From the NCBI RefSeq assembly GCF_020523825.1, contig NZ_JAJALK010000007.1, positions 62,001-126,000 of the forward strand: DNA of 64,000 bases, read 5' to 3'. Below, piece after piece: positions 30,213-38,597 of the stretch (within the stretch, counting starts at the first letter, position 1; each line of letters begins with the position of its first letter). Source of the DNA: Methylobacterium brachiatum. Lineage in GTDB: Bacteria; Pseudomonadota; Alphaproteobacteria; Rhizobiales; Beijerinckiaceae. Made by a program: the position numbers and the translations under genes. The notes under the pieces are model-generated. The model was given only the letters and a program-made list of their open reading frames with translations, ran no database searches and was not told the DNA's origin.

Positions 30213-31331
30213 GTGTCCTCAGACCCCGTGCGCGCCCGGATGTTCCTGTTCACCACGCCGTCCAGCCCACCGGAGAGCAGCCCGCCCGCGCAAGCGCCGC
30301 GGGCGGGCTCCGGCGCGGCCGCGTCCGGCCCGGTGGTCCAGGCGATCCGCGACGGCGCGATGGCGAGCGGAGTCGGCTTCGATTACCTGCTCGCGACGGC
30401 CCGGCGGGAATCGGCCCTCGATCCGTCGGCCAAGGCCGGGACCTCCTCGGCCACGGGCCTGTTCCAGTTCATCGAGCAGACCTGGCTCGGCGTGATGAAG
30501 AATGCCGGGCCCAAGCTCGGCCTCCAGGCCCAGGCGGACGCGATCACCCGCCAGCCCGACGGCACCTACGCGGTCCCGAATGCCGACCAGCGCCAGGCGA
30601 TCCTCGACCTGCGGCGCGATCCCAAGATCTCCGCGACGCTCGCCGGCGCCCTGACCCAGCAGAATTCCGACGCCCTCGCCGCAGCGCTGGGGCGCGACCC
30701 GACCTCCGGCGACCTCTACGCGGCGCATGTCCTGGGGGCGAAGGGCGCGGCCGCGCTGATCTCCACCGCCCGCGCTTTCCCGGCCCGGGCCGCGGCCCTC
30801 GACCTGCCGGACGCCGCCGCCGCCAACCGGGCCCTGTTCTATGATCGCGCCGGCCGGCCGCGCAGTGCGGCCGAGCTCTATGCCAATCTCGCGGCCGCCG
30901 CGCAGGGGGCCGCAGCCACCGACCTGACCGCTCTGCGCCAGGAGAGCGCCCCGGTCACGCAGGCGGCGACGGCCTATGCCAGCACCGCCGCGGCGTTCGG
31001 CGGGACCTCCGATCTGCGCAGCCTGTTCCAGACCGACCAGCGGGGAGCCGCATCGGATGCGGCGACGCGCCTCTGGCAGGCCCGCAACGCTGCGCCGCCC
31101 GCGCAGCACGCCGCCCCGACCTATTTCCCGCGCTCCGACGCCGACGCGCCGCAGAGCGTGGCGGTTCCCGAGCCGGTCACCACGGGCGCCCTCGCCGAAC
31201 CGGCGCCGACGCCGGCCGGCCCCGCCCTGGTCAATCCGCCGCTGCCGCCCCGCCGCCCGGCCGATCTCGCCACCGCGGGATCCGCCACCGGCATCAGGAC
31301 CAGCCTGTTCGCCCCCCGGAGCGGCCCATGA
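30213..31331 (+). CDS. Lytic transglycosylase-like protein
   Basis: A 372-residue protein from GTG 30213; ATG 30240 is an alternative. The conserved domain (about residues 40-160) carries the transglycosylase pattern YLLATARRESALDPSAKAGTSSATGLFQFIEQTW, where the Glu in RRESALDP is the expected catalytic acid. The rest is an Ala-rich helical region, and the final 80 residues are a Pro-rich tail. It should cleave the peptidoglycan glycan strand, but no signal peptide is visible. The DUF2336 gene overlaps its stop by four bases. Confidence 0.82.
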   Translation: MSSDPVRARMFLFTTPSSPPESSPPAQAPRAGSGAAASGPVVQAIRDGAMASGVGFDYLLATARRESALDPSAKAGTSSATGLFQFIEQTWLGVMKNAGPKLGLQAQADAITRQPDGTYAVPNADQRQAILDLRRDPKISATLAGALTQQNSDALAAALGRDPTSGDLYAAHVLGAKGAAALISTARAFPARAAALDLPDAAAANRALFYDRAGRPRSAAELYANLAAAAQGAAATDLTALRQESAPVTQAATAYASTAAAFGGTSDLRSLFQTDQRGAASDAATRLWQARNAAPPAQHAAPTYFPRSDADAPQSVAVPEPVTTGALAEPAPTPAGPALVNPPLPPRRPADLATAGSATGIRTSLFAPRSGP

Positions 31332-32872
31332 TCATCCGCGAGTTCCTGGCCTGGACGCAGAACGCCTCGGCCGGCCGCCGGGCCGAGGCCACCACCGCGC
31401 TGGCGCGGGCATACCTCTACGGCGACCTTTCCGCCGACGAGGCCTGGGAAGCCAAGACCGCGCTGCTGTCGCTGCTGGACGATCCGTCCCCGGTGGTCCG
31501 CCGGGCGCTCGCCGAGACCTGCGCGGCCTCCGCGCGGACGCCCCGGCCGCTGGTGGTGGCCCTCTCCTGCGACGTGCCCGAGGTGGCGCGCCTCGTCCTG
31601 GCCCGCTCGCCGGTGCTCACCGATGCGGACCTGGTCGATGCCGCCGCATTGGGCGACGAGGCCACCCGCACGGTGATCGCGGCGCGCCATCACCTATCCC
31701 ACGCGGTCTCGGGGGCGCTGGCCGAGATCGGCGAGCTCGACACCCTGGTCGTGCTCGCCGGCAATCCAACGGCGAAGATCACCGCGGGCCGGATGCTGCG
31801 CATGATCGAGCGCCGGGGCGACGAAGCCAGCCTGCGCGAAGCGCTGCTGCGCCGGTCCGACCTGCCGCCGGAGGTGCGCTACACGATCGGCCTGGCGGTC
31901 GCGGAGGCCCTGTCGCACTTCGTCACCGACCGCGGTTGGCTCGGCACCGAGCGCTGCGACCGGATGCGCCGCGAGGCCGGCGAGCGCGTGGCTCTGGAGG
32001 TATGCGACCAATCCGGCGCCGCCGCGGTCGCGCGCCTGGTGGCGCATCTGCGCACGACCCATCAGTTGACCGCCGGCCTGATCCTCCGGGCGGTTCTCTC
32101 GGGCCGGACCGACTTCGTCCAAGCGGCCCTCGCCGATCTCTCGGGCCAGGATCATGTCGGGATCGCCCGCGCCATGCGGGATCCCCGGTCCTTCGCCGAT
32201 CTGCATCGCAGAGCCGGCCTGCCCGAGGCGCTGCTGCCGGCGATGCAGGCGGCGCTCTCCGCCCGCCAGGCTGCCGGCCCTTCGACCGGCCTGCGCGGCG
32301 CAGGCCTGTCGCGCCGGGTGATCGAGTCCGCCATCGACGCCTGCACCGACCTGCCGGCGCCCGAGATGCACGCGGTCGTCGCCCTGCTGACCCGCTACGA
32401 ATCCGAAGCCGCTCGCGACGAGGCCCGCGAGGCCGCCCGCGCCATCGCGGCCGAGGCCCTGGCGCGTGAAGCTGCCCGTCGCGACGCCGCAGCCGCGGAT
32501 GCCGCCTGGCGCGCTGCCCTGGAGAGCCAGCGTCGCAGCGCGTTCGTCGCGCCGGAAGATGCCGTCGAGATTATGGCGGCGGCCCCGGTCGAGGCCCCCG
32601 CGCCGGCGGCGGTCGAGCCTGTGATCGGCGCGGACGCGAAACGCGAACCGGCGGAAGCGGAACTGCCCAACCCCGTGGGCGCGATCCTGGATGCGCTGCC
32701 GGAGCAGATCCTGGCCTGGTACCGCACGGAGCCGAAGGAGGAGGATCCGGAGGTCCAGGCCGCCATGCAGGAGGTCCTCGACGGGCTCGGCGCCGACCTG
32801 CTGGACCAGTTCCGCGCCAGCCGCGGCGGTGCGGAGAACCGGCCGGACGAGGGCATCCGGATCGCGGCCTGA
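31328..32872 (+). CDS. DUF2336 HEAT-like helical protein
   Basis: A 514-residue cytoplasmic protein. Residues 1-320 form degenerate HEAT-type helical repeats: LSLLDDPSPVVRRALAETCA, DVPEVARLVLARSPVLTDADLVD, HLSHAVSGALAEIGELDTLVVLAGN. A coiled, Ala/Glu/Arg-rich segment (about 360-420) and a Pro-rich linker precede an acidic C-terminal domain. DUF2336 proteins are an alphaproteobacterial family, some linked to stress or phosphorelay control. The ATGA overlap with the lytic transglycosylase gene couples their translation, hinting at a role in envelope remodelling. Confidence 0.85.
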   Translation: MIIREFLAWTQNASAGRRAEATTALARAYLYGDLSADEAWEAKTALLSLLDDPSPVVRRALAETCAASARTPRPLVVALSCDVPEVARLVLARSPVLTDADLVDAAALGDEATRTVIAARHHLSHAVSGALAEIGELDTLVVLAGNPTAKITAGRMLRMIERRGDEASLREALLRRSDLPPEVRYTIGLAVAEALSHFVTDRGWLGTERCDRMRREAGERVALEVCDQSGAAAVARLVAHLRTTHQLTAGLILRAVLSGRTDFVQAALADLSGQDHVGIARAMRDPRSFADLHRRAGLPEALLPAMQAALSARQAAGPSTGLRGAGLSRRVIESAIDACTDLPAPEMHAVVALLTRYESEAARDEAREAARAIAAEALAREAARRDAAAADAAWRAALESQRRSAFVAPEDAVEIMAAAPVEAPAPAAVEPVIGADAKREPAEAELPNPVGAILDALPEQILAWYRTEPKEEDPEVQAAMQEVLDGLGADLLDQFRASRGGAENRPDEGIRIAA

Positions 32873-33069
32873 TCTCGCCAAGAAAACGAGCGCTGGTCTA
32901 CACACGACGCTCCGCCCTTCCGGGGCGCCGGAGGCGAGCTCGGAATCCAGATCCGCCGACAGGGCAAGAGCTACGGCGTGGCAGCTGCAGCATCCGTTCG
33001 ACCTCCAGGCCGTTGGGCGGATCGGATGTCCCTTCGCAGATCGGGTAACAGCTGCGTCGGAGAAACGGC

Positions 33070-34926
33070 CTACTCGGCCGCCCGTCGCTCGATCGGATCC
33101 CCCAAACCAAACCGCTCGATGCTGTCCTCCAGCCGCAGGGCCGCGTTGATCAGCGCCATATGGGAAAAGCCTTGGGGCATGTTCCCGCGCTGCTCGCCGG
33201 TGGCGGCGTCGATCTCCTCGGCGAACAGGCCGAGATCGTTGCCCCGGGCGATCAGCCGCTCGAACGCGTCCTTGGCTTCCCGGGTGCGCCCGTCGAGCGC
33301 CAGGCAGCCGACCCGCCAGAACGCGCAGGCCGTGAAGGTGCCCTCGTCACCCTTCAGGCCGTCATCCATGCGGTAGCGATAGATCAGGTCGCCGTCGCCA
33401 AGCTCCCGCTCGATCGCCGCGAGGGTCGAGCGGGTGCGCGGATCGGAGGGGTCCAGCGCGCCGAACAGGGCGACGCGCAGCACGGCCGCGTCGAGGTGAT
33501 GCGAATCGTAGGCGCCGGTATAGGCCTGCTTCTCCGGATTCCACCCTTTCTCGAGGTACTCCGCGCGGACCTCGGCGGCGATCCGCTCCCATTCGGCGAT
33601 CTTCTCCTGAGGTACGCCGTCGATGTTGCGCCCGATCCGGGCCGCATCGGTCAGCGCCACCCAGATCATCGCCTTGGTGTGGACCTGGTGGCGCGGCCCG
33701 GTGCGCAGCTCCCAGATGCCGTGATCGGCGTCGTGCCGGTGGCGGATCGCCCGGGCGGTGAGGTTGTCGAGCACCTCGGGCAGCCGGTCGTTGACCTTCT
33801 CGGGCGGATCGTAATCGACCGCTTCCAGGAACACGCAGAGCGCCCGCAGCAACTCGCCGTAGATGTCGTGCTGGTCCTGGTCCGCGGCGAGGTTGCCGAT
33901 CACCACCGGGCCGACGCCGTTCCAGCCGGCGAGGTGATCCAGCACCTCTTCCGCCGGCATGCCGTCGCTGATGCCGTACATCAGCTTGGTGTCGCGCCCG
34001 TAGGAACCGTCCCGCTCGCGCAGGAAGCGCAGGAATTCGGCGGCCTCCCGGACATAGCCGAGCATCACGAAGGCGGTCACCGTGAAGGCCGCGTCGCGCA
34101 TCCAGGTGAAGCGGTAATCGTAGTTGCGGTCACCCGGCACCGCCTCCGGCAGCCCGGCGGTCGCCGCCGCGACGATGCCGCCCGAGGGCGAGTAGGTCAG
34201 GAGCTTCAGGCACAGGGCGGAACGCATCACCGCGTCCCGATAGGCGCCACGATAGGAGTTGCGGGCGCTCCAGCGGCGCCAGTATTCGACGGTCGTGTCC
34301 AAGCGGCGCTGCGCCCCTGCGAAGTCCTCGATGCAGGCGTCCTCGTTATCCTCGCCATGGGTCAGGACCAGATAGGCGGTCTCGCCCTCCGCGAGGCTGA
34401 ACCGGATCTCGGCCTCGTCGCCCGCCAGCTCCGGCTGCGGGAACGCGTTGACGCGCAGGCGCCAATCCTCCGCCTCGAACAGGACGGACCGGCTCTCGAT
34501 GATCGGCGTGCAGGCGCGGCGGGCGTAGTCGAAGGTCGGGCGCACCACGAACCGGCCCGTCACGCGCCCGCTCTCGCAGGTCAGCAGCCGGATCAGGCGG
34601 CTCTCACCCTCGCCGTCCGGGCCCTCATCGGGTTCCGGGCTCGGCGGGTTGACCGGCATGACGTCGATCAGCGTGGCGCGCCCCGTGGCGGTGGTGAAGG
34701 TCGTCTCCAGGATGTTGGTGTCGGGCACGTAGCGGCGCGCGGAGCCCTTGAGCGCGTCGAAGGTGAGGCTGCACGCGCCGCCCTTCTCGTCGTCGAGAAG
34801 CTTCAGGAACAGGGCCGGCGAGTCGTGGCGCGGCCAGCACAGCCAGTCGATCGAGCCGTCGCGGGCGATCAGTGCGCAGGAATGGGTGTCGCCGATAAGG
34901 GCGTAATCGCTGATGGGCTTCGACAC
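33070..34926 (-). CDS. Glycoside hydrolase family 15 protein (glucoamylase/trehalase-like)
   Basis: A 618-residue GH15 enzyme from GTG 34926 (MSKPISDYALIGDTHSCALI). The N-terminal beta-sandwich (to about residue 210) has DGSIDWLCWPRHDSPALFLKLLD. The (alpha/alpha)6 barrel starts near YRDAVMRSALCLKLLTYSPSGGIVAA and carries DYRFTWMRDAAFTV. Late in the barrel LFAEEIDAATGEQRGNMPQGFSHMA holds the likely catalytic base Glu. Bacterial relatives hydrolyse trehalose or glucose-containing alpha-glucans in the cytoplasm. The exact substrate is not decided. No signal peptide is present. Confidence 0.9.
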   Translation of the reverse strand: MSKPISDYALIGDTHSCALIARDGSIDWLCWPRHDSPALFLKLLDDEKGGACSLTFDALKGSARRYVPDTNILETTFTTATGRATLIDVMPVNPPSPEPDEGPDGEGESRLIRLLTCESGRVTGRFVVRPTFDYARRACTPIIESRSVLFEAEDWRLRVNAFPQPELAGDEAEIRFSLAEGETAYLVLTHGEDNEDACIEDFAGAQRRLDTTVEYWRRWSARNSYRGAYRDAVMRSALCLKLLTYSPSGGIVAAATAGLPEAVPGDRNYDYRFTWMRDAAFTVTAFVMLGYVREAAEFLRFLRERDGSYGRDTKLMYGISDGMPAEEVLDHLAGWNGVGPVVIGNLAADQDQHDIYGELLRALCVFLEAVDYDPPEKVNDRLPEVLDNLTARAIRHRHDADHGIWELRTGPRHQVHTKAMIWVALTDAARIGRNIDGVPQEKIAEWERIAAEVRAEYLEKGWNPEKQAYTGAYDSHHLDAAVLRVALFGALDPSDPRTRSTLAAIERELGDGDLIYRYRMDDGLKGDEGTFTACAFWRVGCLALDGRTREAKDAFERLIARGNDLGLFAEEIDAATGEQRGNMPQGFSHMALINAALRLEDSIERFGLGDPIERRAAE

Positions 34927-35044
34927 GAGGCTTCCGAGTGGCGATTGCGCCCTTGTGCGGCGCAAGACAGAGTGACGGTGAGGTAGCCGGGCCGGACCGG
35001 GCGGGGAGCCCGGCTCGACGATTCGCCGCATGACCGCGCCTGTG

Positions 35045-36289
35045 TCAGGCGGCGGGCCGCGGCAACATCCGGTCGCTGATGATCCGCCGCTGGATCTCGC
35101 TCGTCCCCTCGAAGATCGTCGTGAGCCGCGCGTCGCGCCAGTAGCGCTCGACCCGCCGCTCGGTGGTGTAGCCGTTGCCGCCGTGGAGCTGCATCGCCTG
35201 GTTGGTGACGCGCACGGCCATCTCGGTGGCCAGGAGCTTCACCATCGCGGATTCGCTCTCGGCCGCCTCGCCCTGGTCGAGGAGGTGCGCGACCTGATGC
35301 CAGAACGCCCGCGCCTGGGCGACTTCGGCGGCCATGTCGGCCAGCGCGAAGCGTAGGGCCTGGAAATCGCCGATCGGGTGGCCGAACTGGACCCGCTCCT
35401 GCAGGTAGGCCTGCGTGTCTTCGACAGCCGCCCGGGCCACGCCGACCGCCCGGGCCGCGGTGTGGACCCGGGCGATGTTGAGCCCGCGCTGCACCGAGGC
35501 GAAGCCGCCGGAATCCGCGTCCGCCCCCTGGTCGCCGTAGAGCCCGGTGAGGCGGTCGCTCTCGGGCACGCGCACGCCGTCGAGAACGAGTTCGAAGGTC
35601 TCGAAGCCGTGATAGCCGATCTTGTCGATCACCCGGCCGGTCATGCCGGGCGGGAAGCTGTCCCGATCCTTCACCACGAGGAACGGTTCCAGGCCGGCCG
35701 AGCGCGACTCGCCAGGTTCCGGATCGCGGGTGCGGGCCAGGACCTCGACGAAGTCGGCGCCCTTGGCAAAGCCCGCCCAGCGCTTCGTGCCGGTGAGCAC
35801 CCAGGTATCGCCGTCCCGCACCGCGCGGGTCTGCACGCCGGCGAGGTCGGAGCCGGCATTGGGTTCGGACAGGGAGATCGAACCGATCCAGGCGCCAAGG
35901 GCCGAGCGCCGCAGCAGTTCGGCCCGGCGTTCCGGATCGAGGGTCTGGGTGCCGAGGCCCTGGCCGCGGGCCAGGATGCTGCCGACCGACAGCCAGGCCC
36001 GGGCCAGTTCCTCGGAGACCAAGCAGTATTCGAACACCCCGAGGCCGAGGCCGCCCTGCGCCTCCGGGATCGTGATGCCGAACCAGCCCTTCGCGGCCAT
36101 GGCGTCGATGAGCGACCGGGGCATCTCGGCCTTCTGGCGATCGAGCACGTCGGCCAGCGGCAGGACCGTCTCGGACGCGAAGGCGCGGGCCTCGGCCTGG
36201 AGCGCGGCCCGGGCGGCCGAGTGCCACGGCGAGGCCAGTTCCGGCGGCTTCGGCGCGATCGGATCCGGTTTGGCCGCCTTCGTGATCAT
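35045..36289 (-). CDS. Acyl-CoA dehydrogenase
   Basis: A 414-residue FAD enzyme of the acyl-CoA dehydrogenase family. The FAD-binding strand ISLSEPNAGSDLAGVQTRA and the adenine-side TGTKRWAGFAKGADF are clear. HGGNGYTTERRVERYWRDARLTTIFEGTSEI contains the position of the catalytic Glu (the E in FEGTSEI) of short/medium-chain enzymes. The N-terminus is helical and without signal. Substrate chain length cannot be told. It is divergently placed from the response-regulator gene, with a 116-base common promoter region. Confidence 0.9.
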   Translation of the reverse strand: MITKAAKPDPIAPKPPELASPWHSAARAALQAEARAFASETVLPLADVLDRQKAEMPRSLIDAMAAKGWFGITIPEAQGGLGLGVFEYCLVSEELARAWLSVGSILARGQGLGTQTLDPERRAELLRRSALGAWIGSISLSEPNAGSDLAGVQTRAVRDGDTWVLTGTKRWAGFAKGADFVEVLARTRDPEPGESRSAGLEPFLVVKDRDSFPPGMTGRVIDKIGYHGFETFELVLDGVRVPESDRLTGLYGDQGADADSGGFASVQRGLNIARVHTAARAVGVARAAVEDTQAYLQERVQFGHPIGDFQALRFALADMAAEVAQARAFWHQVAHLLDQGEAAESESAMVKLLATEMAVRVTNQAMQLHGGNGYTTERRVERYWRDARLTTIFEGTSEIQRRIISDRMLPRPAA

Positions 36290-36405
36290 GGTCTCTCCGG
36301 AAATCCAGTCGCCGCCACAGGTATGGCTGAGCTGGAAACACGCGCTTACAAAATGGTTCCCGCGACCATCTTCGAATAATCACCGCAGCGGCGCATACTA
36401 ACCTG

Positions 36406-37161
36406 ATGACGCTCGCTGATCCGCACGCCGATTCCTTCGCGATGAACGCACCCGCCACACCGCACATCCTCGTGGTCGAAGACGATCGCGAGATCTCGGC
36501 CCTGGTCGCACGCTACCTGCGCGGCAACGAGTGTCGCGTCACCCTGGCGGGCGACGGCAACGACATGGACCGGGCGCTGGCGGAATCGCGCATCGACCTG
36601 ATCGTGCTCGATCTGATGCTGCCGGGCGAGGACGGGCTCAGCCTGTGCCGGCGCCTGCGGGCCTCCTCGCAGATCCCGATCCTGATGCTGACCGCGAAAT
36701 CCGAGGAGGTCGACCGCATCCTCGGCCTCGAACTCGGCGCGGACGATTACCTGGCCAAGCCCTTCAACCCCCGGGAGCTCCTGGCCCGGATCCGGGCGAT
36801 CCTGCGCCGGGTCTCCGCCGAGGTGCCCGATACCGACGAGCGGCGGCGCCTGCACTTCTCCGGCTGGACGCTCGACGTGTCGCTCCGCCAGGTTCTGTCG
36901 CCCGAAGGCGCCCGCATCGCCGTGACGGGGGCGGAGTTCGACCTCCTGCACGCGCTCTGCCTGCGGCCGGGACGCGTTCTGTCCCGCGACCAGCTCCTCG
37001 ACCTCACCCAGGGCCGCTCGGCCGGGCCGTTCGAGCGCAGCATCGACGTGCTGATCTCGCGCATCCGCCAGAAGATCGAGCGCGACACGCGCAACCCCGA
37101 ATTCATCCGCACGATCCGCTCGGGCGGCTACCTGTTCACCCCCGAAGTGACCCGGTCATGA
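36406..37161 (+). CDS. OmpR-family response regulator
   Basis: A 251-residue DNA-binding response regulator. The receiver domain (about residues 15-130) has VVEDDREI (acid pocket), the phospho-acceptor Asp in IVLDLMLPGEDG, LMLTAKSEE, and the conserved Lys in DDYLAKPFNP. The C-terminal winged helix (about 145-250) has TGAEFDLLHALC, FERSIDVLISRIRQKIE and IRSGGYLF. Its stop overlaps the start of the cognate kinase gene (ATGA). Targets are unknown. Confidence 0.93.
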   Translation: MTLADPHADSFAMNAPATPHILVVEDDREISALVARYLRGNECRVTLAGDGNDMDRALAESRIDLIVLDLMLPGEDGLSLCRRLRASSQIPILMLTAKSEEVDRILGLELGADDYLAKPFNPRELLARIRAILRRVSAEVPDTDERRRLHFSGWTLDVSLRQVLSPEGARIAVTGAEFDLLHALCLRPGRVLSRDQLLDLTQGRSAGPFERSIDVLISRIRQKIERDTRNPEFIRTIRSGGYLFTPEVTRS

Positions 37162-38567
37162 GCACGTTCCGACGGTTGCGCGACCGGCTGCGCCCGCAGA
37201 GCATCGCGGGCCAGATCGCCCTCCTGGTCGTGGCCGGGATCGCGGTGGCCCACATGGTCGCCACCGCGGCGTTTCTGATCCTCCACGAGCCGCAGAATCC
37301 GGACGAGCTGCCTGGCGTCGCCGCGGGCCGCCTCTCGACGCTGGTCCGGCTCCTCGACGTCGCGGATCCGGCGGCGCGGCCGGCCCTGCTGGAGAGCGGG
37401 CGCAGCCTACCGCTGATGCAGGTGAGAGCCTGGGACGGAACGGTGCCGCCCGGGGCCAAGCCGCTCCCCAACCTGCCGATCATCCACCGCCTGCGCGTCG
37501 GCGCGGGCCGGCCCGTGACCGTGGTCGACCTGTCCGGGGGGGATCCGGAGCGGTCGCCCGCGAACGGGCGCCTGCATATCGGTATCACCACGCCCAACGG
37601 GGCGACCCTGCAGGCCGCCATGCCGAACGGTCCCCTGCGGGCACCGCGGCAGGGGCCTTTGATCTTCACCGTGGTGTTCCTGGCGCTGACCCTGGCTCTG
37701 CTCTGCGTCTGGGCGACCCGGGCGCTGACGGCGCCGCTTGCCCGACTCGCCGGCGCCGCGGAGGCGTTCGGCACGCGGGACGACCATGTCGCCCTGCCGG
37801 AGGCGGGCCCGCGCGAGGTCCTGGCGGTCTCCCGGGCGCTCGACCGGATGCGGGCGCGGGTGCGACGCCTGATCGACGACCGCACCCAGATGCTGGCGGC
37901 GATCAGCCACGACCTGCGCACGCCGATCACGCGCCTGCGCCTGCGCGCCGAGTTCATCGAGGACGAGCACGCCCGGGCCGCCACGTTGCGCGACCTGGAC
38001 CAGATGAACGGCCTGGTCGAGGCCGCCCTGTCCTTCGTGCGGGACGGCCAGACGCGCGATTCCGGCAGCCTCAGCCTGGTGGACCTCGCCTCCGTGGTGC
38101 AGACCGTCTGCGACGACTTCTCGGATTTCGGCGCGCCGGTGAGCGTCGGCCGCAGCCGGCACGTCCTGGTGCAGGGTCGGCCCGAGGAATTGCAGCGGGC
38201 GATCACCAACCTGGTGGACAACGCCGTGAAATATGGCGGCGGCGCGGAGGTCCGGATGGAGGCGTCCGAGCGGGGGGTCCGGGTCTGCGTGCTCGATCAG
38301 GGCCCCGGCATCCCGGAGGCCGAGCGCGACGCGATGCTCCAGCCCTTCGTGCGCGGCGACCGCGCCCGCAACCTCAACGAAGCCAGCGGCTTCGGCCTCG
38401 GCCTGTCGATCGTGCTGGCGATCGTCGAGGCCCATAACGGCCGTCTGGTCCTGGAGAACCGCCCGGAGGGCGGCCTCTGCGCCGTCATCGAGCTGCCCCT
38501 GGCGGCGCAGGCCTATGCGAGCCGGACGATGCAGCCAGCGCGGCCGATGCCGGCCCGGGCGGCCTGA
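37158..38567 (+). CDS. EnvZ-like sensor histidine kinase
   Basis: A 469-residue membrane kinase partnered with the preceding regulator. TM1 is about residues 20-42 and TM2 about 170-190. Between them is an approximately 120-residue periplasmic domain of unknown fold. HAMP follows (TRALTAPLARLAGAAEAFGTRDD), then HisKA with the phospho-His in [18 protein letters not shown] (about residue 250), then ATPase boxes N (NLVDNAVKYG), D (VLDQGPGIPE) and G (GFGLGLSI). A Pro/Ala-rich C-terminal tail ends it. The architecture is EnvZ type. The stimulus is not known. Confidence 0.92.
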   Translation: MSTFRRLRDRLRPQSIAGQIALLVVAGIAVAHMVATAAFLILHEPQNPDELPGVAAGRLSTLVRLLDVADPAARPALLESGRSLPLMQVRAWDGTVPPGAKPLPNLPIIHRLRVGAGRPVTVVDLSGGDPERSPANGRLHIGITTPNGATLQAAMPNGPLRAPRQGPLIFTVVFLALTLALLCVWATRALTAPLARLAGAAEAFGTRDDHVALPEAGPREVLAVSRALDRMRARVRRLIDDRTQMLAAISHDLRTPITRLRLRAEFIEDEHARAATLRDLDQMNGLVEAALSFVRDGQTRDSGSLSLVDLASVVQTVCDDFSDFGAPVSVGRSRHVLVQGRPEELQRAITNLVDNAVKYGGGAEVRMEASERGVRVCVLDQGPGIPEAERDAMLQPFVRGDRARNLNEASGFGLGLSIVLAIVEAHNGRLVLENRPEGGLCAVIELPLAAQAYASRTMQPARPMPARAA

Positions 38568-38597
38568 AGCCGTCCGAGCCGGGTTCGTCCGGCAGGC

